Assembly: GCF_004346035.1 (NCBI RefSeq)
Contig: NZ_SLZN01000011.1
Location: 30,631-94,630, forward strand
From: Acidomonas methanolica
GTDB lineage: Bacteria > Pseudomonadota > Alphaproteobacteria > Acetobacterales > Acetobacteraceae
Direction: 5' to 3'
DNA: 64,000 nucleotides
In this document: one piece after another, positions 47,034-56,001 of the stretch
How positions within the stretch are numbered: the first letter of the stretch is position 1
Layout of the letters: the number at the start of each line of letters is the position of its first letter
Made by a program: the position numbers and the translations under genes
Notes under the pieces: generated by a model
What the model was told of the DNA's origin: nothing
Databases searched by the model: none
What the model saw: only the letters and a program-made list of their open reading frames with translations

Positions 47034-48089
47034 TCACTCGTCGACGGCGGAATCGAGCGACGCCCGCCGCCATTCGCGCGGGGTCATGTCGTAGGCCTGA
47101 CGAAAGCTCCGGCTGAAATGCGCGGCGTCGTTGAAGCCCCAGCGGAAGCAGATTTCGGAAATCGACAGGTGCGCCGAGAGGGGGCTGGCGAGATCGTCAT
47201 GGCACCGCGCGAGACGGCGCTGGCGGAGATACTGGCTGAAATTCTGTCCCGTCGCGGCAAAGAGCTTCTGCAATCCGCGCGGCGAGATGCCGTGCTTTCG
47301 GGCGATGGCCGTCATGGTCAGGTCCGGGTCGGTCAGTTCCGATTCGATGAGCTGGCAGAGGCTGTGCATGGCAGCGATCCGGCGACTGGTCGGCGGAGCG
47401 CCGCCGCCATAGGCCGGATCGCTCAGGACGCAGCCGATCAGCAGTTCCGAAAGGGCGAGTTCGATGGCCCGGAGCTGCCGGTCGTTCATCGCTTCGAGCG
47501 ACTGGCCGAGGGACCGGAGAAAACCTGCCAGAACGCGCCGGATGCCCGGCGTCGGGTCGAGCACGCCCACGCGCAGCGGCGTCGGCGCCAGCAGCCGGAA
47601 ATGCAGCGCCAGCCTCGGCAACCGCACATAGAGCATCGAAAACGAGCGTGGAAGCGTCAGGACGGCGTCCACCGCCAGAGGGCCGCAACCGATGGCATCC
47701 ACACCGAGCGGCCAGCTTTTGCCGTTCGAGGCGAGCGTGGCGGGAGAACCGTCCGCCGAGTCGCCTTCGGAAAGCAGAATCGCCAGCCATACACCGTCCG
47801 TCTGCGCCGAATAGCAGCCCGCGATGCGCTGCGGCGAGCCGGTCAGGCGCGTGATCTCGATTCCCAGCGGCGTGACGACCTGAGTGACCCGCCCGATCAT
47901 GCGCTGGCGGGGATCGGCGTGACGTTCCGCAGCCGTCATGGGCAGGAGAGTGGCTTCCGGAAGCGAGAGGCGCGCGAGCGTCTGCCGCCATACGCTCGCA
48001 GCGGGCTGATCCGTATGATCCGCAAGGTCGAACGTCCAAGGTTGCACTTTGATCTCCTGCCAGTCGCATGGGATCATACAAATGAGCAT
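47034..48089 (-). CDS. AraC-family transcriptional regulator
   Basis: The 351-residue protein has an N-terminal sensor region (1-230) and a C-terminal AraC DNA-binding domain with two helix-turn-helices (LTMTAIARKHGISPRGLQKLF and LSISEICFRWGFNDAAHFSRSFRQAY). The ATG at 48089 is chosen; an in-frame GTG precedes it and an ATG at 48077 is also possible. It faces the LLM operon divergently across about 100 bases and is the obvious local regulator. Confidence 0.93.
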   Translation of the reverse strand: MLICMIPCDWQEIKVQPWTFDLADHTDQPAASVWRQTLARLSLPEATLLPMTAAERHADPRQRMIGRVTQVVTPLGIEITRLTGSPQRIAGCYSAQTDGVWLAILLSEGDSADGSPATLASNGKSWPLGVDAIGCGPLAVDAVLTLPRSFSMLYVRLPRLALHFRLLAPTPLRVGVLDPTPGIRRVLAGFLRSLGQSLEAMNDRQLRAIELALSELLIGCVLSDPAYGGGAPPTSRRIAAMHSLCQLIESELTDPDLTMTAIARKHGISPRGLQKLFAATGQNFSQYLRQRRLARCHDDLASPLSAHLSISEICFRWGFNDAAHFSRSFRQAYDMTPREWRRASLDSAVDE

Positions 48090-48154
48090 CACATTCAGAC
48101 AAGAAACCGGGCGTCGCGTATGCGTAATATTCCGGTGGATTTTGCGATCGGTTT

Positions 48155-48164
48155 TCGAAACGAT
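48155..48164. promoter_or_regulatory. Shared 10-mer TCGAAACGAT upstream of LLM operon
   Basis: This 10-base sequence is identical to the core of the palindrome at 45376-45392 and lies 25 bases before the ATG at 48189, with a strong AAGGAGG ribosome site after it. The flanks differ, so it may be a half-site of the same operator. Chance occurrence is possible. Confidence 0.35.
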
Positions 48165-48188
48165 TGACCAGCAGGAAGGAGGGGCCTC

Positions 48189-49298
48189 ATGCCCACGATC
48201 TCATCCCCGGTGTTTGACCTGCCGTCGGAAAATGGGGGGAAGGATTTCGGCATTTTCATGCCGATCGCCAACGGGGGCTGGATTCTCTCGACGACCGCGC
48301 CGAAGATCGACGGCTCTTACGACTATAATCGGCGCGCCGCGCTGCTGGCCGAGGAGATCGGGCTCGACTTCATCATGTCGATGGCCAAGTTCCGCGGCTA
48401 TGGCGGAGCGAACCGTCAGTGGGATGTGGCGCTCGATTCCACCGTCCTGATGAGCGCGCTGGCCGCCCAGACGAAGCGCGTGAAGATCTGGACCACGTTC
48501 CAGACGCTGCTGCACAATCCGGCCGTCGTCGCCAAGATGATCGCGACCCTCGATCAGGTCAGCAACGGACGCGCGGGCCTCAACGTCGTGCCGGGCGCGT
48601 TCAGGGACGAGTTCGCCCAGATGGGCGTATGGCCCGAGACGCTGGGACATGATGCGCGCTACGACTATGCCGCAGAATGGATGGAGGCGATTCGCCGCCT
48701 CTGGGAAGAAGACGGCGAAGTCACGCTCGACGGGACATACGTCAGGCTGGACCGCTGCATCTCGGAACCCAAGCCGCTTCAGAAGCCTCGCCCCTTCATC
48801 GTGGCTGCCGGTCAGTCCGAAAAGGGCATGGAGTTCGCCATCCACAACACGGACGCACTGTTCATCGGGGGGCGTGACGACGCGGAGATGCGGGCCATCA
48901 GCCGGCGCGCCAAGGAAAAGGCCCGGGCCGCCGGGCGTCGCCTGCGGACCTACGCGATGGCGATCATCGTCCAGGGTGAGACCGATGCGGAGGCGGACGC
49001 GATGATGGATGTGTTCCGCGACGGTTTTGACGCCGAAGGGTTTCGCAACATGCTGCGCGCCTACGGGGTGATCGACGCCGAGATCGGCAAGGAGAACGCC
49101 ATGACGGCGCGGGCGCGCACCGGGTTCATGGCGCCGCACATCGCGGGATCGGCGGAGACGATCGTCAGGCGTATCGAACAGATCATCGACGACACCGATC
49201 TCGACGGCCTCATGCTGATCTTCCCGGATTACGAGGACGGTCTGAAAAAACTGGCCCGGAACGTCCTTCCCGCGCTGCGGGCGCGCTACGGCGCATGA
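48189..49298 (+). CDS. LLM-class flavin monooxygenase, RutA-like
   Basis: The 369-residue protein is a luciferase-like monooxygenase that uses reduced FMN supplied by a flavin reductase. Its N-terminal FGIFMPIANGGW and SMAKFRGYGGANRQWDVALDS resemble RutA, which opens the uracil ring. The ribosome site AAGGAGG precedes the ATG by about six bases. It overlaps the M20 gene by ATGA and starts a four-gene operon. Ring opening of a nitrogen heterocycle is an inference. Confidence 0.92.
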   Translation: MPTISSPVFDLPSENGGKDFGIFMPIANGGWILSTTAPKIDGSYDYNRRAALLAEEIGLDFIMSMAKFRGYGGANRQWDVALDSTVLMSALAAQTKRVKIWTTFQTLLHNPAVVAKMIATLDQVSNGRAGLNVVPGAFRDEFAQMGVWPETLGHDARYDYAAEWMEAIRRLWEEDGEVTLDGTYVRLDRCISEPKPLQKPRPFIVAAGQSEKGMEFAIHNTDALFIGGRDDAEMRAISRRAKEKARAAGRRLRTYAMAIIVQGETDAEADAMMDVFRDGFDAEGFRNMLRAYGVIDAEIGKENAMTARARTGFMAPHIAGSAETIVRRIEQIIDDTDLDGLMLIFPDYEDGLKKLARNVLPALRARYGA

Positions 49299-50578
49299 CC
49301 GACGCGCTCACACGGCGTCTCGACGCACTGCTGGACCGCGATGTGCTGCGTCGGCGCATCCTCGAACTGTGCGCCATTCCCTCGCCCCAGGGTCATGAGC
49401 GCGAGGCGGGAGAGTATGTCGAGCGATGGATGGCGTCGGAAGGCTTCCGTCCGCGCCGCGTGACCGCCGTGCCGGAACGTTTCCACGTGGTGGGCAGCAT
49501 CGGCGGTCATGCGCCCGCCGCGACGGCCTCGCGCGATCTTCTGATCGCATCGCATCTGGACACTGAAGGCGGTCTGGACCCTGCGGATGCGCGCTGGTGC
49601 GTGCCGCCGGGCGCCCCGCCGGAAGAGCCGGTGGCGGAGCGGGACGGGGTTTTCACCGGGGCGGCGGTGGCCAATGATCGCGGACCGATGGCCTGCTTCC
49701 TGACGGCCGCCTCGCTGATCCGGCAGGCCAACATCCGTCTGGCCGGATGCCTGCATCTGGCGGCCTGTCCCGGCGAGATCGGCCCCGACCCGGTGGACGG
49801 GCGCGCGGGCGTGGCGCAATCGGGCAAGGATGTCGGCGCGGCCTATCTTCTGGCCAATGGCGGCATGGCCCCGGATTTCATGATCGCCGCCGAGGGCACC
49901 GACTTCGCGGTCACGGCGCAGGGGGCGGGCTATGCGATCTTCCGCCTCAGCCTCCATGGCGAACAGATCTTCACGCCGCTGTTCGACACAGCACTGCCGC
50001 TGGAAGGCCATCCCAACCCGATCTACCGGCTGGGCGACGCGATCGCGCGGCTTCACGCCTGGGCGCCGCGTTTCGAGCGGGACCATCGCTTCGAGACGGC
50101 ATGGGGAACGACGATCCCCAGGGTCCAGATCGGGGCCGTTCGCGGCGGCCTGCCCTACGCGCTCGGCGGCGGGACGGGCGTCTGCGCGCTTTACGTCGAG
50201 GTCGGGCTTTCGGCTGTCGATCGCGTGCAGGATGTCCGTCGCGAGATGGAGGCCGTGCTCGCAGGGATCGGCCCGCACGCGCTCGATTGCGTCGCTTACC
50301 GTCAGGGAGCCGTCGCGGACGAAGGTGCGGTTTCGCCGCTGCTCGGGGCCATCGCCACGGCGAGCCGCGCGGTGCGCGGGGCGGAGCCGGAGGTGGCCGA
50401 TCCGGTCTATGCCTCCATGTGGCGCGACCACAATGTCTACAACCGCGCGGGGATTCCGGCGGTCACGTTCGGGCCGCGCCGCTGGCGGCCGACGCTCGAC
50501 GATTTCGTGACGGCAACGCTGCTCTACGCCCGGACCGCGATCGAGGTCTGCGGCGTGGCGGCTTCGGAGGTTCAGTGA
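49295..50578 (+). CDS. M20-family metallohydrolase
   Basis: The 427-residue protein has the M20 zinc site start LIASHLDTEGG (H87, D89) and later acidic ligands around CPGEIGPDP and IAAEGTDF. M20 enzymes include amino-acylases, carbamoylases and dipeptidases. The start overlaps the LLM gene stop, and its own stop directly abuts the second TauD gene. A role in hydrolysing an N-acyl or N-carbamoyl ring-opened product is a reasonable guess. Confidence 0.87.
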   Translation: MTDALTRRLDALLDRDVLRRRILELCAIPSPQGHEREAGEYVERWMASEGFRPRRVTAVPERFHVVGSIGGHAPAATASRDLLIASHLDTEGGLDPADARWCVPPGAPPEEPVAERDGVFTGAAVANDRGPMACFLTAASLIRQANIRLAGCLHLAACPGEIGPDPVDGRAGVAQSGKDVGAAYLLANGGMAPDFMIAAEGTDFAVTAQGAGYAIFRLSLHGEQIFTPLFDTALPLEGHPNPIYRLGDAIARLHAWAPRFERDHRFETAWGTTIPRVQIGAVRGGLPYALGGGTGVCALYVEVGLSAVDRVQDVRREMEAVLAGIGPHALDCVAYRQGAVADEGAVSPLLGAIATASRAVRGAEPEVADPVYASMWRDHNVYNRAGIPAVTFGPRRWRPTLDDFVTATLLYARTAIEVCGVAASEVQ

Positions 50579-51403
50579 ATGAATGCGATCTGTCTTGAAG
50601 GCAATGTCATCGCCCGGCCGCTGACCGCGCGGATCGGCGCGGAAATCGAGGGGGTGGACCTGACGCGCCCGCTCGACGAGCCCACGCTGAAAGGTCTGCG
50701 GGCGGCCTTTCTGCGTCATCAGGTCATCTTCTTCCGCGATCAGCCGATCTCGCATGAAGATCATCTGCGTCTGGGTCGCGCCTTCGGAGAACTGGCGATC
50801 CATTCGGGCGTGGCGGGTCTGCCCGATTATCCGGAAGTCGTCGCCATCCACGCCGATGCGGACTCCAAATTCGTCGCCGGCGAGAACTGGCACTCCGATC
50901 TCTCGTGCAATGCCGAGCCGCCGCTGGGCAGCATCCTCACGATGAAGATCGTGCCGGACTATGGCGGCGATACGTGTTTTTCGTCGATGTATGCGGCCTA
51001 TGAGGCCCTTTCCGAGCCGATGCGGCAGTTTCTCGCCGGTCTGACGGCGATTCATGACGGCGAGCATGTGTATCGGCCGATCGTCGGCAACAACGGCAAG
51101 ACGTTTCCGTGCAGCGAACATCCGGTCGTGCGGACGCATCCCGAAACCGGCCGCAAATGCCTGTTCGTGAACCAGTCCTACACCACTAGAATTCCGCAGC
51201 TTTCCAAGCTCGAAAGCGATGCCGTGCTGAACATGCTCTATCGGCACTGCATGGCGGCGGATTTCCAGGTGCGCTTCCGGTGGCGGCCGAACTCCATCGC
51301 GTTCTGGGACAACCGCTGTACGCAGCATCAGGCGATCTGGGACTACTTCCCCCGAACGCGCTCCGGTTTCCGCGTGACCGTCGCCGGCGACAAGCCTTTC
51401 TGA
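50579..51403 (+). CDS. TauD/TfdA-family 2-oxoglutarate dioxygenase (second copy)
   Basis: The 274-residue enzyme has the HxD motif in ENWHSDLSCN (H105, D107), the distal histidine in NRCTQHQA and the C-terminal arginine in SGFRVTVAGD. It is only moderately similar to the first copy and has its own context, so the two probably act on different steps. It sits directly after the M20 gene (no gap) and 28 bases before the Rieske gene. Confidence 0.9.
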   Translation: MNAICLEGNVIARPLTARIGAEIEGVDLTRPLDEPTLKGLRAAFLRHQVIFFRDQPISHEDHLRLGRAFGELAIHSGVAGLPDYPEVVAIHADADSKFVAGENWHSDLSCNAEPPLGSILTMKIVPDYGGDTCFSSMYAAYEALSEPMRQFLAGLTAIHDGEHVYRPIVGNNGKTFPCSEHPVVRTHPETGRKCLFVNQSYTTRIPQLSKLESDAVLNMLYRHCMAADFQVRFRWRPNSIAFWDNRCTQHQAIWDYFPRTRSGFRVTVAGDKPF

Positions 51404-51431
51404 TCCCCTCCCCTTGTGATCTGGATTGACC

Positions 51432-52640
51432 ATGACGAGTCTTCCCCTCGACGACGCCCTGTTCGACGCAATGGAAACCTCCATCCTTCCCACGGAAGAA
51501 GCCGAGAGCCTGCCGCCGCTCTGCTATACCGACGCCGCCTTCTACGAGTTCGAAAAACAGGCGATCTTCGCGAAGGAGTGGCTGTGCGTCGGCCGTGAGT
51601 CCTGGGCCGCCGGCCCGGGCGACTATTTCACCTCCTTCATCGCCGACGAACCGCTGATCGTCGCGCGCGGTCGCGACGGCGTCCTGCGCGCCATGTCCAG
51701 CGTATGCCAGCATCGCGCCATGCTGGTCGCGGAGGGCAGCGGCAAGGCGCGCGCCTTCGTCTGCCCCTATCATCACTGGACCTATGCGCTGGACGGCTCG
51801 CTGGCTGCCGCGCCCGCGATGGAACGGTCCTGCAAGTTTCACAGGGAGGACTTCAACCTTCCCGTCTTCGCGCTCGAAATCTGGGAAGGATTCGTCTTCG
51901 TCAATTTCGACAAGGACGCGGCACCGCTCGCCCCGCGCCTCGCCAAGGTGTCGGAGGTGCTGCGCGGCTACGATCTGTCGAACGCCACAGGAGACAAGCC
52001 GGCCGGGGAGCAGCGTTATCCCTGGAACTGGAAGGTCATGTTCGAGAACAACAATGACGGCTACCATGCCAGCAAGCTGCATCAGGGGCCGCTGCATGAT
52101 TTCATCCCCAGCGAACTCGCGGAATTTCCGGACGATCTGCCCGGCGACACCGCGGGCTACTACCGCACGAACCGCACGCTGCACCCCGACGCCGCCTTCA
52201 ACGCAACACAGCGCGCGGTCCTGCCGGTCTTTCCGGGCCTCAGCGCCGATGAACGCCATCGCATGGTGTTCGCCAACGTGCCGCCGACTCTCTCGCTCGT
52301 CATGACGGTGGATTCGGTGATCTATCTCATCCTGCGTGCGGACGGCCCCGAGAGTCATCGCGTCGATCAGGGCGTGCTGACCGCGCCGCGCGCCAAGGCG
52401 GACCCGGCCTATGAGCAGAAAATGGCCATGGGGTTTCTGGCGGCGAGCGAGATCATCGATCAGGATCTGCATGTCGACGAGATGGTGCAGATCGGGTTGC
52501 GGTCACGTTTCGCGCCGCGCGGGCGATATTCCTGGCAGGAAGGCGCGCAGCGCCTGTTCAACACATGGCTCGTGCCGCGCTATCGCAAGGCCTGGTCGGA
52601 ACGGAACAAGGCGGAGGGCTGCGCCGGAGAAAGTTTGTAA
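51432..52640 (+). CDS. Rieske non-heme iron oxygenase, alpha subunit
   Basis: The 402-residue protein has a Rieske centre with C92, H94, C111 and H114 (VCQHRAML...CPYHHW) and the catalytic iron site D209, H212 and H217 in ENNNDGYHASKLH, in the same spacing as naphthalene dioxygenase. A TTG at 51426 precedes the chosen ATG in frame. No beta-subunit gene is adjacent, so it is probably a homotrimeric alpha-only enzyme. Its electron donor is likely the reductase at 57285-58241. Confidence 0.93.
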   Translation: MTSLPLDDALFDAMETSILPTEEAESLPPLCYTDAAFYEFEKQAIFAKEWLCVGRESWAAGPGDYFTSFIADEPLIVARGRDGVLRAMSSVCQHRAMLVAEGSGKARAFVCPYHHWTYALDGSLAAAPAMERSCKFHREDFNLPVFALEIWEGFVFVNFDKDAAPLAPRLAKVSEVLRGYDLSNATGDKPAGEQRYPWNWKVMFENNNDGYHASKLHQGPLHDFIPSELAEFPDDLPGDTAGYYRTNRTLHPDAAFNATQRAVLPVFPGLSADERHRMVFANVPPTLSLVMTVDSVIYLILRADGPESHRVDQGVLTAPRAKADPAYEQKMAMGFLAASEIIDQDLHVDEMVQIGLRSRFAPRGRYSWQEGAQRLFNTWLVPRYRKAWSERNKAEGCAGESL

Positions 52641-52661
52641 CAGTTTCTGGCCGCGCCATAT

Positions 52662-52690
52662 TTGTCGAAGTTGCGCGATCGGAATATAAT
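52662..52690 (+). promoter_or_regulatory. Strong sigma-70-like promoter before MFS gene
   Basis: TTGTCG (52662-52667), a 17-base spacer and a perfect TATAAT (52685-52690) give the clearest promoter in the window. It lies just after the Rieske gene. Its predicted transcript would have a leader of about 145 bases containing two hairpins before the MFS ATG at 52842. Confidence 0.7.
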
Positions 52691-52744
52691 CCGTTCGCAT
52701 GGCGCAAGAATATCCCTGCCGCGCGGTCTAGCGTCGAGAGAGGC

Positions 52745-52775
52745 CCGGCCGTGCCGCAGGAGCGTTCACGGCCGG
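52745..52775 (+). promoter_or_regulatory. Stable leader hairpin upstream of MFS gene
   Basis: CCGGCCGTG (52745-52753) pairs perfectly with CACGGCCGG (52767-52775) around a 13-base loop. A second, nested stem TTTCCC/GGGAAA follows within the last 50 bases before the ribosome site. No T-run follows the first stem. It may end transcription from the Rieske operon or control the MFS gene. Confidence 0.5.
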
Positions 52776-52841
52776 CGTTTCGGACAATTTGACCCTGGTT
52801 TTTTCCCTCGGGAAAGGGTCCGTGAGGTGGAGAACCGTCCC

Positions 52842-54086
52842 ATGTCTCTCGCCGTTCCCAGTGAGGATATCGTCGCGATGACGCCCGCGAACCATGTCGT
52901 CCCGTCGGCGGTCCGGCGGTTCTTCGCCCTGGCCGCCGTGACGGCGCTCTATTTTTTCCTCATGGCCGGGTCGTTCAACGCGCTCGGCGTCGTCCTGCCC
53001 GCGATGGTGAGAGATCTCGGGCTGAGCTGGAGCGATGCCGGTTTCGGCTTCACGCTGCTGGGCCTCGCCTGCGGCCTGACCAGCCCCTTGCCCGCCATGG
53101 CGATCCGGCGTTTCGGGATCGTCGCGACGCTGGTGGCCGCCGGAATCCTGCTGGGTCTGGGTTTTTCGCTGCTGGCCTGCGCATCGAGCCAATTGCAATA
53201 CGATCTGGGGACGCTGCTGATCGGATGCGCGTTCACGATCGGCGGGACGGTTCCCGGCACCTATGTCGTGGCCAATCTCTTCGAGCAGTCGAGCCGCCCG
53301 ATGGGGATTTATTTTGGCGTCGGCGGTCTCGGTTCGATCGCCGGGCCGCTTTTCTATCTCGGCGTCAACGACGTTTTCCATGCCTGGCGTCCCTTCTGGT
53401 GGCTCTGTGCTCTGGCGACGGGTCTCTGCGGCCTGGCGGCGGCGCTCGTGGTGCGTGGCATTCATTTCGGTCATGCCCATGACGATACGATCCGCACCGC
53501 GGGCTGGCCCGCCAGGGCAGCGCTAAGCGTTCCGGCGTTCTGGGTGATCGTCGCGTCCTATACGGGTTGCCTGGCCATCAGCACGACGTTGCATGGCTTC
53601 TCGGTCCAGCACTTCACGGAACATGGCCTGTCATCGGCGCATGCCGCCGAAATCATGTCGCTTGTGGCGTTCTTCGCGGCGGCCGGATCTTTTCTCGCCG
53701 GTGAGGTCGGGCGGATCATGGGCGCGCGCGTCCTCACGGTCGCGGCCACCGGCGCCATGACGCTTGCGGCCGTCGATCTCCTGCTTCCCCAGAGCAGCCT
53801 GACGCTCGGTGTCTTCGTGCTGACGATGGGGCTGGGGGTGGGCCTGTCCTACGTGGCGAGCCCCATGCTGCTGCTCGAATATTTCGGCACGCGGCAGAAT
53901 CTCGAACTCTATGCGACGATGTGCCTGATCTCGACGGCGGCGGCGTTCGGTCCCTGGTTCGGGGGCGCGATCCATGACAGCACCGGCAGCTTTCGCGCGA
54001 TCTTCATCGCGTTCGGCGCGCTGGGGCTGGCGCTTACGATCGCCGTTTCCTTCTTGCGGCGGCCTCGCCTGCGGGACGAGGCATGA
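52842..54086 (+). CDS. MFS transporter (first of two in the cluster)
   Basis: The 414-residue protein has 12 predicted membrane helices with the loop AMAIRRFGIVATL and GCLTSPLPAM-like TM2-3 region. It resembles MFS uptake carriers for organic acids or aromatic compounds, though direction of transport is not certain. The ATG at 52842 follows GGTGGAGAA. It overlaps the amidohydrolase gene by ATGA, suggesting that it imports the compound the enzyme processes. Confidence 0.85.
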   Translation: MSLAVPSEDIVAMTPANHVVPSAVRRFFALAAVTALYFFLMAGSFNALGVVLPAMVRDLGLSWSDAGFGFTLLGLACGLTSPLPAMAIRRFGIVATLVAAGILLGLGFSLLACASSQLQYDLGTLLIGCAFTIGGTVPGTYVVANLFEQSSRPMGIYFGVGGLGSIAGPLFYLGVNDVFHAWRPFWWLCALATGLCGLAAALVVRGIHFGHAHDDTIRTAGWPARAALSVPAFWVIVASYTGCLAISTTLHGFSVQHFTEHGLSSAHAAEIMSLVAFFAAAGSFLAGEVGRIMGARVLTVAATGAMTLAAVDLLLPQSSLTLGVFVLTMGLGVGLSYVASPMLLLEYFGTRQNLELYATMCLISTAAAFGPWFGGAIHDSTGSFRAIFIAFGALGLALTIAVSFLRRPRLRDEA

Positions 54087-54706
54087 TGCTCTCGCCTCAG
54101 GATATCCCGCCCTCCCGAACCGCCTTGCTGGTCATCGACATCCAGAACGATTTCGGCGCGCCCGGCTTTGCCATGGCCCATGCCGGCATGGCGCTCGAGC
54201 CGGTCGAGAGCGCCATTTCCCACGCCGAGACGCTGATCGCAGCCGCGCGCAAGGCCGGTGTCACGCCATGGTTCGTCCGTGTAGTCACGCGGCCTGAAAC
54301 CGATTCCCGCGCCCTCAAACGCTTCATGGCGCGCTCCGGGATGGCGGAGGGCATCGCGATCTGCCGCGCCGGCACGCCCGGCATGGATTACTATCGCGTC
54401 GTCCCGGCGGCTGGAGACCGGCAGGTCGAGAAATTGCTCTACAGCGCCTTCGCGGGCACGGATCTGGAGGCGCGCCTGCATGCGGACGGCATCGAGAGCC
54501 TGGTTCTGTGCGGACTGACGACCGATTGCTGCGTGGACGCCACTGCGCGCGATGCCTTTCATCGCGATTTCGACGTGTTCATCGCCGGCGACGCCTGCGC
54601 GGCCTTCGACGTGACGACGCATGAGAACGCGTTGGCGATCCTCTCGACGCACTGCGCCACACCCGTCACGACCCGGGACATCGTGACGGCCTGGAACGCG
54701 GGCTGA
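54083..54706 (+). CDS. Isochorismatase-fold cysteine amidohydrolase (RutB-like)
   Basis: The 207-residue protein has the catalytic triad of the isochorismatase fold: D19 (VIDIQNDF), K117 (QVEKLLYSAF) and C150 (GLTTDCCVDATA). Relatives include RutB (ureidoacrylate amidohydrolase), N-carbamoylsarcosine amidase and maleamate amidase. The gene overlaps the MFS gene. It probably cleaves a ring-opened amide. Confidence 0.92.
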   Translation: MMLSPQDIPPSRTALLVIDIQNDFGAPGFAMAHAGMALEPVESAISHAETLIAAARKAGVTPWFVRVVTRPETDSRALKRFMARSGMAEGIAICRAGTPGMDYYRVVPAAGDRQVEKLLYSAFAGTDLEARLHADGIESLVLCGLTTDCCVDATARDAFHRDFDVFIAGDACAAFDVTTHENALAILSTHCATPVTTRDIVTAWNAG

Positions 54707-55978
54707 TCAGGCCGCCGGACCGGCCGCCCGTTCCGGGTAGACCGGCAGGGCGCACAGCGCGAGGCTGCCGCACGCGAAGATGACGGTCATGGCATGGAGC
54801 GACCAGCCATAGCCTCCCGTCCGGTCGTAAGACATATCCATCAGGACGGGCGTCATCCCCTGCGCCAGCATGACGGCCGCATACATCGCACCGGCGATCC
54901 GGCCATAGGCGGCCAGTCCGAAATAGCGCGAAACCACATAGGGCAGCGCGCCGAACTCCGTGCCCATCGCGACGCCGACCGCGAAGCCCCCGGCCACGAT
55001 GACGATGAAATGCGGGCTCTGGAGCAGCAGGACGCCCGCGAACGCCGCCAGATAGAACGGCGTGATGGCGCGCCCGGCCCGTGTGCGGTCCATGATATGA
55101 CCGATGACGACCTGCCAGACGGCGCAGGTCCCCGTCATGACGGACATGACCAGAAGGGCTTTCGGAACCGGAATGCCGCGTGTCGTCAGAATCGGGACGA
55201 GATGGGCGATCAGGGCGGTGATGCAGCCCGCGCCGGACGCGATGGTCAGCAGGATGATCCAGAAGAGCGGCCGACGCGCGGCGCTGCCGAGCGTGTCCTG
55301 TCGGGATGGCGCGCCGGAAGCTTCCGGCGGAAAGACGATGTCGTCCGCCGGGACTTCCCGGGCGCGGACACGTGGCAACGCCACAGGCATCGGCGCATCG
55401 CGCAACCAGATGAAAGCGACGGGAAAGGCCACCAGCAGAATGGCGAGGGCCAGCAACGGATAGGTCGCGCGCCAGCCGGCATGCGCCATGATCCACAGCG
55501 CCAGGGCCGGCATGACGCTCGCGCCGATGCCGTTGCCCAGTCCCGCCATGAGGCCGAGCATGACGCCGCGCCGCGCGTCGAACCATGAGGCGACGACGCG
55601 CGCCAGCATCATCGTGCTCGGCAGTGCTCCCGCAAGGCCGATGGCCCCGAACAGTACCAGAAACGCGAAACGGTTGGCCGGCAGCAGGCCGACCAGCGCC
55701 AGGGCGGGTACATAGATCAGGAAACCGGCGAGGATCGTGCGTCGCGTGCCGTAAAGGTCGGAGAGACGCCCCGCGATCGGCGACCCGACAGCCATGCCGA
55801 GCGAGAGCATGAGAAACGCCATGCTGACGAAGCCGCGCGACCAGTGGAACGCGTCGGAGATCGAGGCGAGAAACAGGCCGAACGTGATCATGACCACCGG
55901 CGTGACGCCGGCCATCGCGCCCATCGTGCAGGCGATCATCAGCCTGATGTCGTCGCGCCTGGGAATCGCTGAACTCAT
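54707..55978 (-). CDS. MFS transporter (second, MCT/oxalate-formate-antiporter-like)
   Basis: The 423-residue protein has 12 membrane helices. The N-terminus TPVVMITFGLFLASISDAFHW and RLSDLYGTRRTI resemble carboxylate-transporting MFS proteins. It lies 23 bases downstream of the formamidase gene on the minus strand and ends head-on against the amidohydrolase gene, with no space between the stops. It may import substrate or export a carboxylate by-product. Confidence 0.87.
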   Translation of the reverse strand: MSSAIPRRDDIRLMIACTMGAMAGVTPVVMITFGLFLASISDAFHWSRGFVSMAFLMLSLGMAVGSPIAGRLSDLYGTRRTILAGFLIYVPALALVGLLPANRFAFLVLFGAIGLAGALPSTMMLARVVASWFDARRGVMLGLMAGLGNGIGASVMPALALWIMAHAGWRATYPLLALAILLVAFPVAFIWLRDAPMPVALPRVRAREVPADDIVFPPEASGAPSRQDTLGSAARRPLFWIILLTIASGAGCITALIAHLVPILTTRGIPVPKALLVMSVMTGTCAVWQVVIGHIMDRTRAGRAITPFYLAAFAGVLLLQSPHFIVIVAGGFAVGVAMGTEFGALPYVVSRYFGLAAYGRIAGAMYAAVMLAQGMTPVLMDMSYDRTGGYGWSLHAMTVIFACGSLALCALPVYPERAAGPAA

Positions 55979-56001
55979 GGGCGGGCTCCTTGCGGCGGGG
56001 A

